A stretch of 64,000 nucleotides of DNA, from NCBI RefSeq assembly GCF_015711475.1, contig NZ_CP065027.1:1922001-1986000 (forward strand), read 5' to 3'. Positions within the stretch are counted from its first letter, which is position 1, and the number at the start of each line of letters is the position of its first letter. Below the pieces are notes generated by a model. It ran no database searches and was not told the origin of the DNA. It saw nothing but the letters and a program-made list of their open reading frames with translations. The position numbers and the translations under genes were made by a program. Shown here piece after piece: positions 8,471 through 17,380 of the stretch. Source of the stretch: Actinomyces trachealis. Lineage in GTDB: Bacteria > Actinomycetota > Actinomycetes > Actinomycetales > Actinomycetaceae.

Positions 8471-9636
8471 AGTCCTTGCCGCGGGCGGTCGTACCCACCT
8501 GCACGATCGACCATCGAAGCAGTGCTCTCACGAACGCCGTAGACGCCATACTTTGCGCCAGATGTCAGCAGCCTGATAGCTGTCGCAGCGACTGCGGACG
8601 GTTCCGGTCGAGTCAATTCTTGGTCTTCACCGGCTGTCGTAGCCCAGCCATCTACAGCAGCCCGGACCAGGTAGTACCGGGGAGACACGGAGACGGCGAG
8701 CTCTCCTGCAACCTGTGGTGAGCAGGCGGTTCCAGTGGACTCGAGGCAGCACGGCAGATGGACCAGGGTGAGGTCGTTCGCCACAGCGGCACGCGCCAGG
8801 TTGGCCGGACCGGTGGCGTTGGCTCGCCAGGCCAGGGGGCGGCCCTGTTCGGTCTCGGCGCCGTCGACGTTGGTCCAGGCGGCGGCGTTGACTACGACGT
8901 CGTAGGCGGACCAGTCAACCTCGGCCATGGCGGCGTGGTCGGAGATGTCGAAGTCGGGCAGGTCCACCCCGGTGGGCACGAAGCCGACCTCCGGCAGCTG
9001 GCGCATGAGTTCGCGGCCCAGCTGGCCGTTGGCGCCGGTGACCAGCACGCGGCGACCCTTAGGGGCCTCAGTCGGGAACGGGGTGACGTCTGCCATGCGT
9101 GGGTGGGCCTTGTCCTTGTCCGAGAGGATCGCCTCCTCCAGGGGGATGGGCCAGGGCACGGCTGCGGTCTCGTCGGCCAGGTTCAGGAAGGTGTACTGGG
9201 CCTCGGGGGACCAGTGGGCGTTGACCAGGTAGGTGTAGGCGGTGCTGGGCTCCAGGGTCTGGTAAGCGTTTCCCACGCCCTTGGGGACGAATACGGCTAC
9301 TGAGGGGTCGATAACGGTGGTGTAGACGGTCCCGAAGCTGGGGCCTTCACGCAGGTCCACCCAGGCGCCGAAGACCTTCCCAGTGGCTACGGAGACGAAC
9401 TTGTCCCACGGCTCAGCGTGGATGCCGCGGGTGACGCCCACCTCGTCGTTGAAAGAGATGTTGTTCTGCACTGGGCTGAAGTCCGGCAGGCCGAGGGCGA
9501 TCATCTTTTCGCGCTGCCAGTTCTCCTTGAACCAGCCACGGTTGTCGCCGTGGACAGTCAGATCAATACGCAGGAACCCTGGGATAGGGGTCGTTTGAAC
9601 ACCAAGAGGTTTCGGGGAATCAGTCATGGTCTCCAT
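8467..9636 (-). CDS. RmlC-RmlD fusion with eroded RmlD half
   Basis: The N-terminal 190 residues are a dTDP-4-dehydrorhamnose 3,5-epimerase (RmlC), with DNRGWFKENWQREKM, the GVTRGIHAEPWDKF catalytic region and PKGVGNAYQ. Residues from about 195 are an RmlD reductase with an intact Rossmann start (VLVTGANGQLGRELM) and VVNAAAWTNVDGAE. After LTLVHL the expected SSDYVFDG strand and the YxxxK catalytic pair are missing. The remaining roughly 100 residues are a shortened, scrambled version of the domain ending at residue 389; intact fusions of this type run about 460-480 residues. RmlC is probably functional, RmlD probably not. The start is ATG at 9636, or ATG at 9627 after GGAG. Confidence 0.8.
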   Translation of the reverse strand: METMTDSPKPLGVQTTPIPGFLRIDLTVHGDNRGWFKENWQREKMIALGLPDFSPVQNNISFNDEVGVTRGIHAEPWDKFVSVATGKVFGAWVDLREGPSFGTVYTTVIDPSVAVFVPKGVGNAYQTLEPSTAYTYLVNAHWSPEAQYTFLNLADETAAVPWPIPLEEAILSDKDKAHPRMADVTPFPTEAPKGRRVLVTGANGQLGRELMRQLPEVGFVPTGVDLPDFDISDHAAMAEVDWSAYDVVVNAAAWTNVDGAETEQGRPLAWRANATGPANLARAAVANDLTLVHLPCCLESTGTACSPQVAGELAVSVSPRYYLVRAAVDGWATTAGEDQELTRPEPSAVAATAIRLLTSGAKYGVYGVRESTASMVDRAGGYDRPRQGL

Positions 9637-9691
9637 CCGGGAACTGGGTAGCGCCTACTTCGAGGGCCGTCTGCCTGAACACTCTAACTTA

Positions 9692-10816
9692 CTAGGCTGC
9701 AACAGCCTCGAAGGCGGCGAGGTGGGCCTGGGCGGAGGCGCGCCAGGTGAACTGTTCAGAAAAGGCCCGCTTCTGGGCTGCCCGGCCTAGAGCCGCCCGA
9801 CGCTCCGGATGACAGTGCAGCTCCACCAGCGCGCGGGAGATCGCACCAGAGTCCAGGCCGCAGTAGGCGACGGCGTCGCCCCCCACCTCCGGCAGGCTCG
9901 TCTCCCGCGTGGTCAGGACCGCAGCACCACAGGCCATGGCCTCCAGCACCGGCAGACCGAAGCCCTCCGCGATTGAGGGGTAAGCCAGCACCTCACTGCC
10001 GGAGAGGAAACCAGCCAGGTCCTCTAGTGGCAGATAACCGGGCCGTAGCACGGTCATGTGCTTGGGTACCTCCGCGAGCGCAGGCTCAATCTCCTGATCC
10101 CAGCCTTTGCCGCCAGCCAGCACGAGCGCAGGAGCCTGAGGGTCATCGTGGAAGGCCTGAACCCAAGCGCGCACCAGGCTGGGCACGTTCTTGCGCGGCT
10201 CTAGGGTGCCTAGGAAACCGATGTAACTGCGGCCCTGCAACCCCAGTGAGGCCCGCACGCGCTCACGCTCGGCGTCGTCGACCGGATGGAAGACGCTGGT
10301 GTCTACGCCGTGATAGGCCACGTGGAACTTGGCTGGATCACCACCCACGTACGTGATGGTCTCGTCCCTCGTGGCCGCAGAGGGCACCACCAGGGCGTCG
10401 GCACGCTTGACAGCGCGGCGGATCGCGGTAGTGAAGAAACGCTGCTTCAGGCGGGAGTGCGCCTGCGGGTGAGAAAAGAAGGTGGCGTCATGGAGGGTCA
10501 CAACCACCGGCACGTGGTGCACCGACGGGAAGGTGTAGTGGGGGCAGTGCATCACGTCCGGACGCAGACGCCGCACCAGCGCAGGCAGCCCCACCTGCTC
10601 CCAGGCCAGGCGGGCAGCCCGGTGTTCCAGGACCGGCGATACCGGGAACAGGCGCGCACGGGGCACCTTGGCCGCGAAGTGGGCCACGTCCCGTTCTTGC
10701 ACCGCGAGGGCCAGGGTCACTCCCGCCTTGATGAGTTCTGGGACCAAGTCGTCCACGTAGCGGCCCACTCCGCCCAGGTTCGCAGGGATAGCGGTGGCAT
10801 CAAGCAGGACCTTCAT
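9692..10816 (-). CDS. GT4-family glycosyltransferase
   Basis: A 374-residue retaining GT-B enzyme. The N-terminal domain has the glycine-rich acceptor loop NLGGVGRYVDDLVPEL at about residues 14-29. The C-terminal donor domain carries GTLEPRKNVPSL and the EX7E motif in SIAEGFGLPVLEAMACG near residue 290. These enzymes use nucleotide sugars to extend lipid-linked polysaccharide, often as mannosyl- or rhamnosyltransferases. ATG at 10816 is six bases from a TAACCT -10 box (10823-10828), so the message is likely leaderless. It is divergent from a second GT4 gene with similar architecture. Confidence 0.88.
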   Translation of the reverse strand: MKVLLDATAIPANLGGVGRYVDDLVPELIKAGVTLALAVQERDVAHFAAKVPRARLFPVSPVLEHRAARLAWEQVGLPALVRRLRPDVMHCPHYTFPSVHHVPVVVTLHDATFFSHPQAHSRLKQRFFTTAIRRAVKRADALVVPSAATRDETITYVGGDPAKFHVAYHGVDTSVFHPVDDAERERVRASLGLQGRSYIGFLGTLEPRKNVPSLVRAWVQAFHDDPQAPALVLAGGKGWDQEIEPALAEVPKHMTVLRPGYLPLEDLAGFLSGSEVLAYPSIAEGFGLPVLEAMACGAAVLTTRETSLPEVGGDAVAYCGLDSGAISRALVELHCHPERRAALGRAAQKRAFSEQFTWRASAQAHLAAFEAVAA

Positions 10817-10887
10817 GCCCGCAGGTTACCGGCACTCGTGGCTGCGGGGAGGCGCTGACACGAGCCCCGAACCCGTAACCTGGGCAC
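10817..10887. promoter_or_regulatory. Divergent leaderless promoters for two GT4 genes
   Basis: The 71-base gap holds two identical TAACCT -10 hexamers facing outwards: 10823-10828 on the minus strand and 10876-10881 on the plus strand. Each is separated from its start codon by exactly six bases. This places the transcription start at the A or G of the initiation codon, so neither gene should have a Shine-Dalgarno leader. Confidence 0.6.
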
Positions 10888-12033
10888 ATGAGCAGTACGG
10901 GCACGCAATCCCTATCAAGGCCCCGGGTCGCGATGGTGGTGGAGCAGCTTTGGCAGCCAGTGCCTGGTGGTTCCGGGACCTACATCGTTGAGCTGGTGCG
11001 GGCGTTGCGCGAGCAAGGTGTGCCCCTGGCGGGACTGGCTGCACAGCACAGGGGCGCCCCTTCTCCCACAGAACTGGGACTGCCTGCTATGCCGCTGCGG
11101 GAGAGCCGTCTGCCCCGCAAGGCGCTTTACGAATCCTGGAACTGGCTGGGGCGTCCCCTGGCTGAGGACCTGGCGCCGGGCGCCCAGGTGGTGCACGCCA
11201 CCACCTGGGCCGTGCCGGGAACCCGGCTACCCCTAGCCGTGACCGTGCACGACCTGGCCTTCCTGCGTTCCCCAGAGCACTTCACCCGCCGCGGCAACAC
11301 CTACTTCAAGCGTTCCCTGGAACGGACCCGCTGTGGGGCCGACGCCGTTATCGCTCCGTCGCAAGCCACCGCCGACCACTGCGTGCGGGAAGGCATCCCC
11401 GCCAGCCGTATCGAGGTGGTTCCCCACGGTGTGCGAACCCTGCCCGTCGGGGAGGGGGAGGTGTCCCGCTTCCGCTCCGCCCACGGCCTGCAGCGCGAGT
11501 ACGTCCTGTGGACTGGCACCCGGGAACCCCGCAAGAACCTGCCCACGCTGCTGCGAGCCTTCGCTCTCCTGGCGCCCCGGTGCCCAGACCTGGACCTGGT
11601 GCTGGTAGGTCCGGCAGGTTGGGGCGACGACGCCCAAGAACAGGCACTCCTGACTGAGCTATCTGGCCGCGTGCACGTGCTGGGCCGACTGTCCGACGCC
11701 GACCTAGCTGCCGCCTACACGGGCGCACGGGCTTTCGCCTTCCCCTCCATCTGGGAGGGTTTTGGCCTGCCGGTGCTGGAGGCCATGGCCTACGGCACGC
11801 CCGTAGTCACGAGCGCTGGCACCTGTATGGAGGAGGTCTGTGGCCCGGCTGGGCTCCTGGCACCGGCTGAGGATGCCGCCGCCCTGACCGCGCAACTGGC
11901 CCTAGCCATCGGCCCAGAGCATGACGCGCTGGCTCAGGCTGGTTTGAAACAGGCTGCTCGCTTCACCTGGGAGGCCTCGGCAAACGCCCACCTCGACCTC
12001 TACCGACGTCTGGCTGAAACGGGCCACCTATGA
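10888..12033 (+). CDS. GT4-family glycosyltransferase
   Basis: A 381-residue GT-B glycosyltransferase related to the divergent neighbour. The acceptor loop is VPGGSGTYIVELVRAL (residues about 25-40), the linker GTREPRKNLPTLL and the donor-site EX7E segment FPSIWEGFGLPVLEAMAYG. It is likely to act on the rhamnan-type polymer. ATG at 10888 follows TAACCT by six bases, a leaderless layout. It overlaps the following GT2 gene by four bases (ATGA), so both are translated from one message. Confidence 0.88.
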   Translation: MSSTGTQSLSRPRVAMVVEQLWQPVPGGSGTYIVELVRALREQGVPLAGLAAQHRGAPSPTELGLPAMPLRESRLPRKALYESWNWLGRPLAEDLAPGAQVVHATTWAVPGTRLPLAVTVHDLAFLRSPEHFTRRGNTYFKRSLERTRCGADAVIAPSQATADHCVREGIPASRIEVVPHGVRTLPVGEGEVSRFRSAHGLQREYVLWTGTREPRKNLPTLLRAFALLAPRCPDLDLVLVGPAGWGDDAQEQALLTELSGRVHVLGRLSDADLAAAYTGARAFAFPSIWEGFGLPVLEAMAYGTPVVTSAGTCMEEVCGPAGLLAPAEDAAALTAQLALAIGPEHDALAQAGLKQAARFTWEASANAHLDLYRRLAETGHL

Positions 12034-13031
12034 GCACCCGTAAGTCGTTGGAGACACCCACCTGCCGTCCGACGGCTTGCGTCGTCGTCGTGAACTGGCG
12101 CCAGCCGGAGCTGACGATCCGGGCTTGCGAGTCGCTGCGCCCCCAGTTACAGGCGGGAGACCGCCTGTTGGTGGTGGACAACGCCTCGGGCGATGGCTCC
12201 GCCCAGCGCCTACGGGAGGCGGGCCTAGAAGTGGTGGAGACTGCCGAGAACCTGGGTTTCGGGGCAGGAGCCAATGCTGGCGCGCAGGGTCTGAGGGAAC
12301 AGGTCTTGGTGCTACTCAACAACGACGCCGTGACTGAGCCCGGCTTCCTCGACGCCCTGACGGCACCACTCGGACCGGATGGTCCGGCAGACCTGGCGGC
12401 CACCACCGCCCTGATACTGCTGGCTGGCAGGTGGCGACCAGCCCATGCCGGGGAGGCAGCCCTGACGGGGCTGGATGGTCGCCGCTGGCACCGGGTGGGG
12501 CCGCAGGCTGAGGCCCGTGGCGAGGGCTTAGTATTGGTGAACTCCACCGGGAACCAGGTGGACGGCTCCGGCAACGGCTATGACCGCAACTGGCTTACAC
12601 GCGCCGACCAGCTCCACTCCCCCGCTGAGGTCTTTGGGATCTGTGGTGGGGCTTGCGCCCTGCGGGCCTCAGCCTGGCATGAGCTTGGTGGTTTCCGTGA
12701 GGACCTGTTCATGTACTACGAGGACACAGAGCTGTCCTGGCGGATCCGGGAGGCGGGCTGGCGGGTGGAGTTCGTGTCCGGTGCGGTGGTGCACCATGAG
12801 CACGCAGCGTCCTCTGGTACTGACTCACCCATGTTCCTGCGCGTGAACACCCGCAACCGGATCCTGGTGGCCGCGGCCCACGGCCCGCGTAGCCACTTCT
12901 GGCGAGGTCTGGCACGCACCGTGCTGCGGGCGGCTCGCCACGGCTGCCGCGGCCCGGTGGCGCAGGGCCTAGGTCAGGCAGTGCGGGAGCTGCTGCGCCA
13001 GCCTGCCGCAGTTCCCCGGAGCAGCCGCTGA
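12030..13031 (+). CDS. GT2-family glycosyltransferase (rhamnosyltransferase-like)
   Basis: A 333-residue GT-A enzyme with the features of WbbL-type rhamnosyltransferases: VVVVNWRQPELTIRACESL at the start, LLVVDNASGDGS, the metal site LLNNDA near residue 105, GGACALRASAW and the FMYYEDTELSWRIREAGW segment near residue 230. It probably adds rhamnose or a related deoxysugar. It overlaps the preceding GT4 by four bases. The next gene, another GT2, has its own AAAGGAG ribosome site 57 bases further on. Confidence 0.85.
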   Translation: MSTRKSLETPTCRPTACVVVVNWRQPELTIRACESLRPQLQAGDRLLVVDNASGDGSAQRLREAGLEVVETAENLGFGAGANAGAQGLREQVLVLLNNDAVTEPGFLDALTAPLGPDGPADLAATTALILLAGRWRPAHAGEAALTGLDGRRWHRVGPQAEARGEGLVLVNSTGNQVDGSGNGYDRNWLTRADQLHSPAEVFGICGGACALRASAWHELGGFREDLFMYYEDTELSWRIREAGWRVEFVSGAVVHHEHAASSGTDSPMFLRVNTRNRILVAAAHGPRSHFWRGLARTVLRAARHGCRGPVAQGLGQAVRELLRQPAAVPRSSR

Positions 13032-13087
13032 TCGCTGCAAGAATAGGGTCGGTAGACGGCCGCATCGCCGAGCAAAGGAGCCCCAGT

Positions 13088-14152
13088 ATGACCGCGCGAG
13101 TAACCATCGTGACCCGCACCAGAGACCGCGAGGTGCTACTGGCAAGGGCGCTGCGATCAGTGAACGGTCAGACCTTCACTGACTACGAGCTGGTGGTGGT
13201 CAATGATGCCGGTGACCCACAGTGTGTTGAGCGGGCACTGAAGGCCCTGCCCGAGGACTTCCGCGCCCAGGTCAAGGTAGTGAACAACCCCAGTTCAGTG
13301 GGCCGGGAGGCAGCGCTTGAGGCTGGGCTCAACGCTTCGCACGGCGAGTTCTTTGCTATCCATGACGACGACGACTCTTGGGCACCAGGCTTCCTGCATG
13401 CCTGCGTGGAGGAGTTGGACGCGCACCCGGAGTACGGAGCTGTGGCCACGCGTACGGCGCTGGTGCTGGAACGGCTTGAGAATGGAACCATCCAGGAAGT
13501 CCAGACGAAGCCCTTCATGCCCGAGCGCAAGCAGTGGACCCTGGTCGACACGCTCGTAGCCAACTATGTGCCGCCAATCTCCCAGCTGATCCGCCGTCGG
13601 GTGGCCGACGAGATCGGTCACTGGGACCCGACTCTGCAGACTCAGGCCGACTGGGAGTTTAATCTGCGCCTGCTGTGCCATGGACCAGTTGGATTCCTTG
13701 ACGGCACTCCCCTAGCTTTCTGGCACCAAAGGTCTGAGGACGCTAGCCCTCAGGGGAACTCCGTGGTAGCCGACGCCCTGCAACACCAGCGCGATCATGC
13801 AGCGATCCGCGACGGCTTCGCCCGAGCTTCTATGCACGCCAGCTCCTCGAGGGATGTTGACCGCCTAGGTCTGATGCTGGTGTCCGCCGAGTACTTCAGG
13901 CGCACAGAGGACCGCCTAGAACACCTAGAGCGAGTAATCCGCGACACCTACGTGCATGCGGCAGCCAACCAGCAGCTTCTCAACACCATCGGCGCGGGGC
14001 TGCAAGGCATGAATGATCGCATGAACGCCCGGTTCGAGCGCATAGACGCCAGGATCTCCTGGCTGGGCGACCTAGTGACCCAAGTCGGGACCAGCGCCAA
14101 GCCCTTGTTCCGCACCGTCTATCACCGTGGCAAGCAGATTATCGGACGGTAG
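13088..14152 (+). CDS. GT2-family glycosyltransferase with C-terminal helical extension
   Basis: A 354-residue protein. Residues 1-220 are a GT2 domain with VTIVTRTRDREVLLARAL, VVVNDAGDP and the acidic IHDDDDSW metal motif near residue 97. Residues about 245-345 are helical, include heptad-like stretches (RTEDRLEHLERVIRDTYVH) and may bind a partner such as the exporter. ATG at 13088 has the strong ribosome site AAAGGAG nine bases upstream. A 7-bp hairpin overlapping the stop codon (14144-14159) may end transcription from both this gene and the convergent ABC genes. Confidence 0.8.
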   Translation: MTARVTIVTRTRDREVLLARALRSVNGQTFTDYELVVVNDAGDPQCVERALKALPEDFRAQVKVVNNPSSVGREAALEAGLNASHGEFFAIHDDDDSWAPGFLHACVEELDAHPEYGAVATRTALVLERLENGTIQEVQTKPFMPERKQWTLVDTLVANYVPPISQLIRRRVADEIGHWDPTLQTQADWEFNLRLLCHGPVGFLDGTPLAFWHQRSEDASPQGNSVVADALQHQRDHAAIRDGFARASMHASSSRDVDRLGLMLVSAEYFRRTEDRLEHLERVIRDTYVHAAANQQLLNTIGAGLQGMNDRMNARFERIDARISWLGDLVTQVGTSAKPLFRTVYHRGKQIIGR

Positions 14153-14159
14153 ACCGTCC
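14144..14159. terminator. Short hairpin between convergent genes
   Basis: GGACGGT-AG-ACCGTCC forms a 7-bp stem across the stop codon of the GT2 gene, 4 bases before the stop of the ABC ATPase gene on the other strand. There is no U tract, so its terminator role is tentative. Confidence 0.35.
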
Positions 14160-14162
14160 CTG

Positions 14163-15380
14163 TCAGCGGTCTTCGGCTTCCTGGAACAAGCCCGAGAAGC
14201 TGGCGCCAAGCGCAACCACCCCACCCGATTCCATCTTTGGGCCGGGCAAGACGTCAAACGCGAAAGCCTTCTGATACGCGTCAATCATGCCGCTGAGGTG
14301 GCCTGGGGCGATCGACGCTGAGACCAGGTAGCGGTTGGGGCGCAAGATCAGCTTGGGTATGTGCACGTCCACATACCCGTCACCAGGTTCCAGCGCCTTG
14401 GGCTGGAAACCTGCGTCGAGTCCGTGCAAGCCCCAGACCCACAGCCCTTCACGGGTGTCAATTGAGCAGCCGAAGACCGGATCTTCTATCCGCTGGTCGC
14501 AGTGGTAGTGGAGGCGGATTAGCACCTGGTCCGCAGTGTGCGCCTGGTCAACAGGCTGCCCATCTGCATCGAGGAGCTCAATTCGCTTGATCTGCGCCTC
14601 GCCGGTGCCAAAGCGCGTGCCTATACCGTCTTTGACTTTAGTGGCACCGTGAGCCACGTCGGAGTACTTGTCGATAAGTGGTGCTGCCGGTCCGACATCC
14701 TGCAGCACCCCGTGATCCAGCCAAGCGGCATCATCACAGAAGGTACGCATCTGTCCCAGGCTGTGTGACACCACCACTACAGTGCGTCCTTCCTCACGGA
14801 AGTCAGCGAACTTGCTGAGGCAGCGCTCCTGAAACTCCAGGTCACCGACGGCCAGGATCTCGTCCACCAGCAGGATATCCGGTTCCACATGGATGGACAC
14901 GGAGAAACCCAGTCGCACGTACATTCCGGAGGAGTAGTTCTTGACCGGCTGGTCGATGAACTGTCCTACACCTGAGAAGTCCACGATGTCATCGAACTTG
15001 GAGTCGATCTCCTTGTGGGACATACCCAAGATCGCCCCGTTGAGGTAGATGTTCTCGCGGCCTGATAGTTCCGGGTGGAAGCCAGACCCAACCTCCAACA
15101 TGGCGGCCATCCGACCATGAGAGGTGATCGTCCCTTTGTCAGGCGTGAGGATCCTGGCGATGCACTTGAGCAGCGTGGACTTGCCGGAGCCGTTGTGGCC
15201 GAATAGTCCAAAGGTCTTGCCTTCTTTGATCGCAAAGGAGACGTCACGTAGTGCCCAGAAATCCTCATAAGCCGCGCGGCGTCCTTGGAGTACTGTACCC
15301 TTCAGCGACTGGTTCCGATCCTGGTAGACACGAAAGCGCTTTGAGACGTCTGCAACCTCGATAGCGATTGAATCACTCAC
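14163..15380 (-). CDS. Polysaccharide ABC exporter ATPase (Wzt/RgpD-like)
   Basis: A 405-residue ATPase that drives export of a complete polysaccharide with the permease encoded just upstream. Walker A is GHNGSGKSTLLKC near residue 60, the signature YSSGMYVRLGFS near 145 and Walker B ILLVDEILAVGD near 167. Residues about 255-400 form an extra beta-rich domain like the Wzt carbohydrate-binding domain, which reads the chain end or a terminal modification. It lies six bases after the permease gene and ends the five-gene operon that starts with rgpF at 20376. Confidence 0.88.
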   Translation of the reverse strand: MSDSIAIEVADVSKRFRVYQDRNQSLKGTVLQGRRAAYEDFWALRDVSFAIKEGKTFGLFGHNGSGKSTLLKCIARILTPDKGTITSHGRMAAMLEVGSGFHPELSGRENIYLNGAILGMSHKEIDSKFDDIVDFSGVGQFIDQPVKNYSSGMYVRLGFSVSIHVEPDILLVDEILAVGDLEFQERCLSKFADFREEGRTVVVVSHSLGQMRTFCDDAAWLDHGVLQDVGPAAPLIDKYSDVAHGATKVKDGIGTRFGTGEAQIKRIELLDADGQPVDQAHTADQVLIRLHYHCDQRIEDPVFGCSIDTREGLWVWGLHGLDAGFQPKALEPGDGYVDVHIPKLILRPNRYLVSASIAPGHLSGMIDAYQKAFAFDVLPGPKMESGGVVALGASFSGLFQEAEDR

Positions 15381-15386
15381 GCTGAC

Positions 15387-16253
15387 TCAGAGCTCCTCGA
15401 CGATATGTGCCTGGAACCGGCGGAATACTGACGATCCGATAAGCATGACCAGTGCCGCCCAGAAGACGCAGGCACCTAGAACTGGCCAGGAAGGCAAGGT
15501 GAAATCATACAGGCAGGAGCGGAATGCCTCCAGGTAGGTCTCGGCCGGGTTGAAGCGGAAGATGGTGGTCAATGGAATCGGCTCACCGTGCCAGAGCCAG
15601 CCTTTGGAGGCCAAAGTGTTCTGCACGTCTTCAAGCTGTGAGATCGGAAAGATAACGCCAGAGGCGTACATCCAGACTTGATTGAATATCTGCCACAGGT
15701 GCACGACGTCGCGGAAGTACACGACGACAATCGACAGCGCCATTCCCAGCCCCGTGGAGAACAGTGCAGTCAGTATGGTGATCACCAGGAGTGCTGGCAC
15801 CATGGTCAGGACGCCCGGGCCACCCAGGACCATAGCCACGACCACGAGCACGAGCAGCTCGAAGATGAAGTCCACGGCCAGTGAGAGCACTGCCGAGTAG
15901 ATGACCACCTGCCGCGGGAAGTAGACCTTCGTCAGGATCCCAGCGTTTCCAACGATGCTGTTCATCGCTGCCATGATCGCGCCGGACAGGAAGCTCCAAC
16001 AGAGCACGCCGATACCGATCCACAATGCGAAGGAGTTGATTCCAGAGTTCCTGCCGGGAGGAACTTGTGCGCGGAATACGAGCCCGAAGACCACCGTGAA
16101 GACGACGATGGTTGCCAGCGGATTGATGAAGGACCAAACCCTTCCGAGTACTGTGCCCTTGAACTCTGAGGAGACCGACCTCTGGGTTAGTCGGAGCGTC
16201 AGGTCAAGAACACGTTGCCACCCTTCTGCTGCCCGCTCCTGTGGCTCAGCCAT
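15387..16253 (-). CDS. Polysaccharide ABC exporter permease (Wzm/RgpC-like)
   Basis: A 288-residue ABC-2 type permease with six membrane helices. The N-terminal amphipathic stretch LTLRLTQRSVSSEFKGTVLG and WSFINPLATIVVFTVVFG are typical of Wzm/TagG/RgpC. It pairs with the ATPase six bases downstream. ATG at 16253 lies three bases after the stop of the preceding epimerase gene and has a GGAGGTG site within that gene's last codons. The substrate is inferred from RgpF in the same operon to be a rhamnose-rich chain. Confidence 0.88.
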   Translation of the reverse strand: MAEPQERAAEGWQRVLDLTLRLTQRSVSSEFKGTVLGRVWSFINPLATIVVFTVVFGLVFRAQVPPGRNSGINSFALWIGIGVLCWSFLSGAIMAAMNSIVGNAGILTKVYFPRQVVIYSAVLSLAVDFIFELLVLVVVAMVLGGPGVLTMVPALLVITILTALFSTGLGMALSIVVVYFRDVVHLWQIFNQVWMYASGVIFPISQLEDVQNTLASKGWLWHGEPIPLTTIFRFNPAETYLEAFRSCLYDFTLPSWPVLGACVFWAALVMLIGSSVFRRFQAHIVEEL

Positions 16254-16256
16254 GCA

Positions 16257-17360
16257 TTACACCTCCAGGTTCTTGTCAATCCAGTCGCACAGGCGGCTGA
16301 TGCCCTCCACGACACTGACCTGTGGTTCCCATCCCAGCTCGGCGCGGGCGGCGCTGGTGTCAGCCCAGGCAGCGCGCACGTCGCCGTCGCGGAACTGGCC
16401 GGTCACGTGAGGCTCTGGGGCGCCGTAGCGCTGGGCGATCGCCTGGGCGATGTCCATGATGGTGGTGCGCTCCCCCAGGCCGATATCGTAGGGCTCGATC
16501 TGGGCGCCGGAGTGCAGGGCCCCGGCCACGATGGCGGAGGCGACGTCGTCGATGAAGACGAAGTCACGGATGATCTGCCCGTCTTCGTACACGGGGATGG
16601 ACTTGCCCTGCTTGGCCAGGCGCACGAACAGGGAAACGATGCCGGTGTAGGGGTTGATGAGGGACTGGCCAGGGCCATAAACGTTCTGCAGGCGGAAAAG
16701 CACTGGGGTGATTCCGAAGGAGCCACACCAGGAGGCAACGAGGTTCTCCTGGCAGAACTTGGTGGCGGCGTAGACGTTGGCTGGGGTCGCCTTGACGCGG
16801 CTGGACTGTTGGGCCGTGGGGGTAAGGCCGGGGAAGTCCCACTGGCCCGCCTCCAGCATGGCGTGGGTGCGCTGACCGGGATAGTTGGCCAGCCCCTGGG
16901 CGTCCACCCACAGGCCTTCGCCGTAGGTGGCGCGGGAGGAGGCCAGGACGATGCGCTTCGGCATGGCCTCGTGGCGCACCAGGGCATCCAGCATCTGGGT
17001 GGTGCCGACGACGTTGACCTGGGCGTGGCGGGTGGCCTCCGTAAGAGACTGGCCCGTGCCGGTCTCTGCGGCTAGGTGGATGATGATGTCGGGGCGGACG
17101 GTGTTGAGGAGTTGATCCCAGTCCTGGGCACTAGTGATGTCACCGACGTGCAGCTCAACGCGTGGGTCGAGTGCTGCCGGGCGCTCCTGGGTGGCGTGGA
17201 TCTGCGGGTGCAGGTTGTCCAGGGCCACGACCTTGTCGAAGGCGTCGGCCAGGCCGGTGGAGACCGCGCAGCCGATGAAGCCTGCGCCGCCGGTTACCAG
17301 ACAGGTACGCACTTCGGCGGGGTGGCTGTTCATTCCCTGCGGCTTGAGCTGATCGACCAC
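16257..17360 (-). CDS. SDR sugar epimerase, dTDP-L-rhamnose 4-epimerase-like
   Basis: A 367-residue extended short-chain dehydrogenase with [11 protein letters not shown] (NAD binding), IIIHLAAETGTGQS and the catalytic YAATK. The segment ASSRATYGEGLW resembles dTDP-L-rhamnose 4-epimerases (WbiB/Tll type) that make dTDP-6-deoxy-L-talose; UDP-glucose 4-epimerase is the alternative. GTG at 17360 is preferred to an upstream start because AAAGGAGAG lies eight bases before it; ATG at 17333 is a further option. It sits in the operon between the acyltransferase and the ABC permease. 6-Deoxytalose is a reported cell-wall sugar in some Actinomyces, which fits. Confidence 0.72.
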   Translation of the reverse strand: MVDQLKPQGMNSHPAEVRTCLVTGGAGFIGCAVSTGLADAFDKVVALDNLHPQIHATQERPAALDPRVELHVGDITSAQDWDQLLNTVRPDIIIHLAAETGTGQSLTEATRHAQVNVVGTTQMLDALVRHEAMPKRIVLASSRATYGEGLWVDAQGLANYPGQRTHAMLEAGQWDFPGLTPTAQQSSRVKATPANVYAATKFCQENLVASWCGSFGITPVLFRLQNVYGPGQSLINPYTGIVSLFVRLAKQGKSIPVYEDGQIIRDFVFIDDVASAIVAGALHSGAQIEPYDIGLGERTTIMDIAQAIAQRYGAPEPHVTGQFRDGDVRAAWADTSAARAELGWEPQVSVVEGISRLCDWIDKNLEV

Positions 17361-17380
17361 GTTGAAAACTCTCCTTTGGG

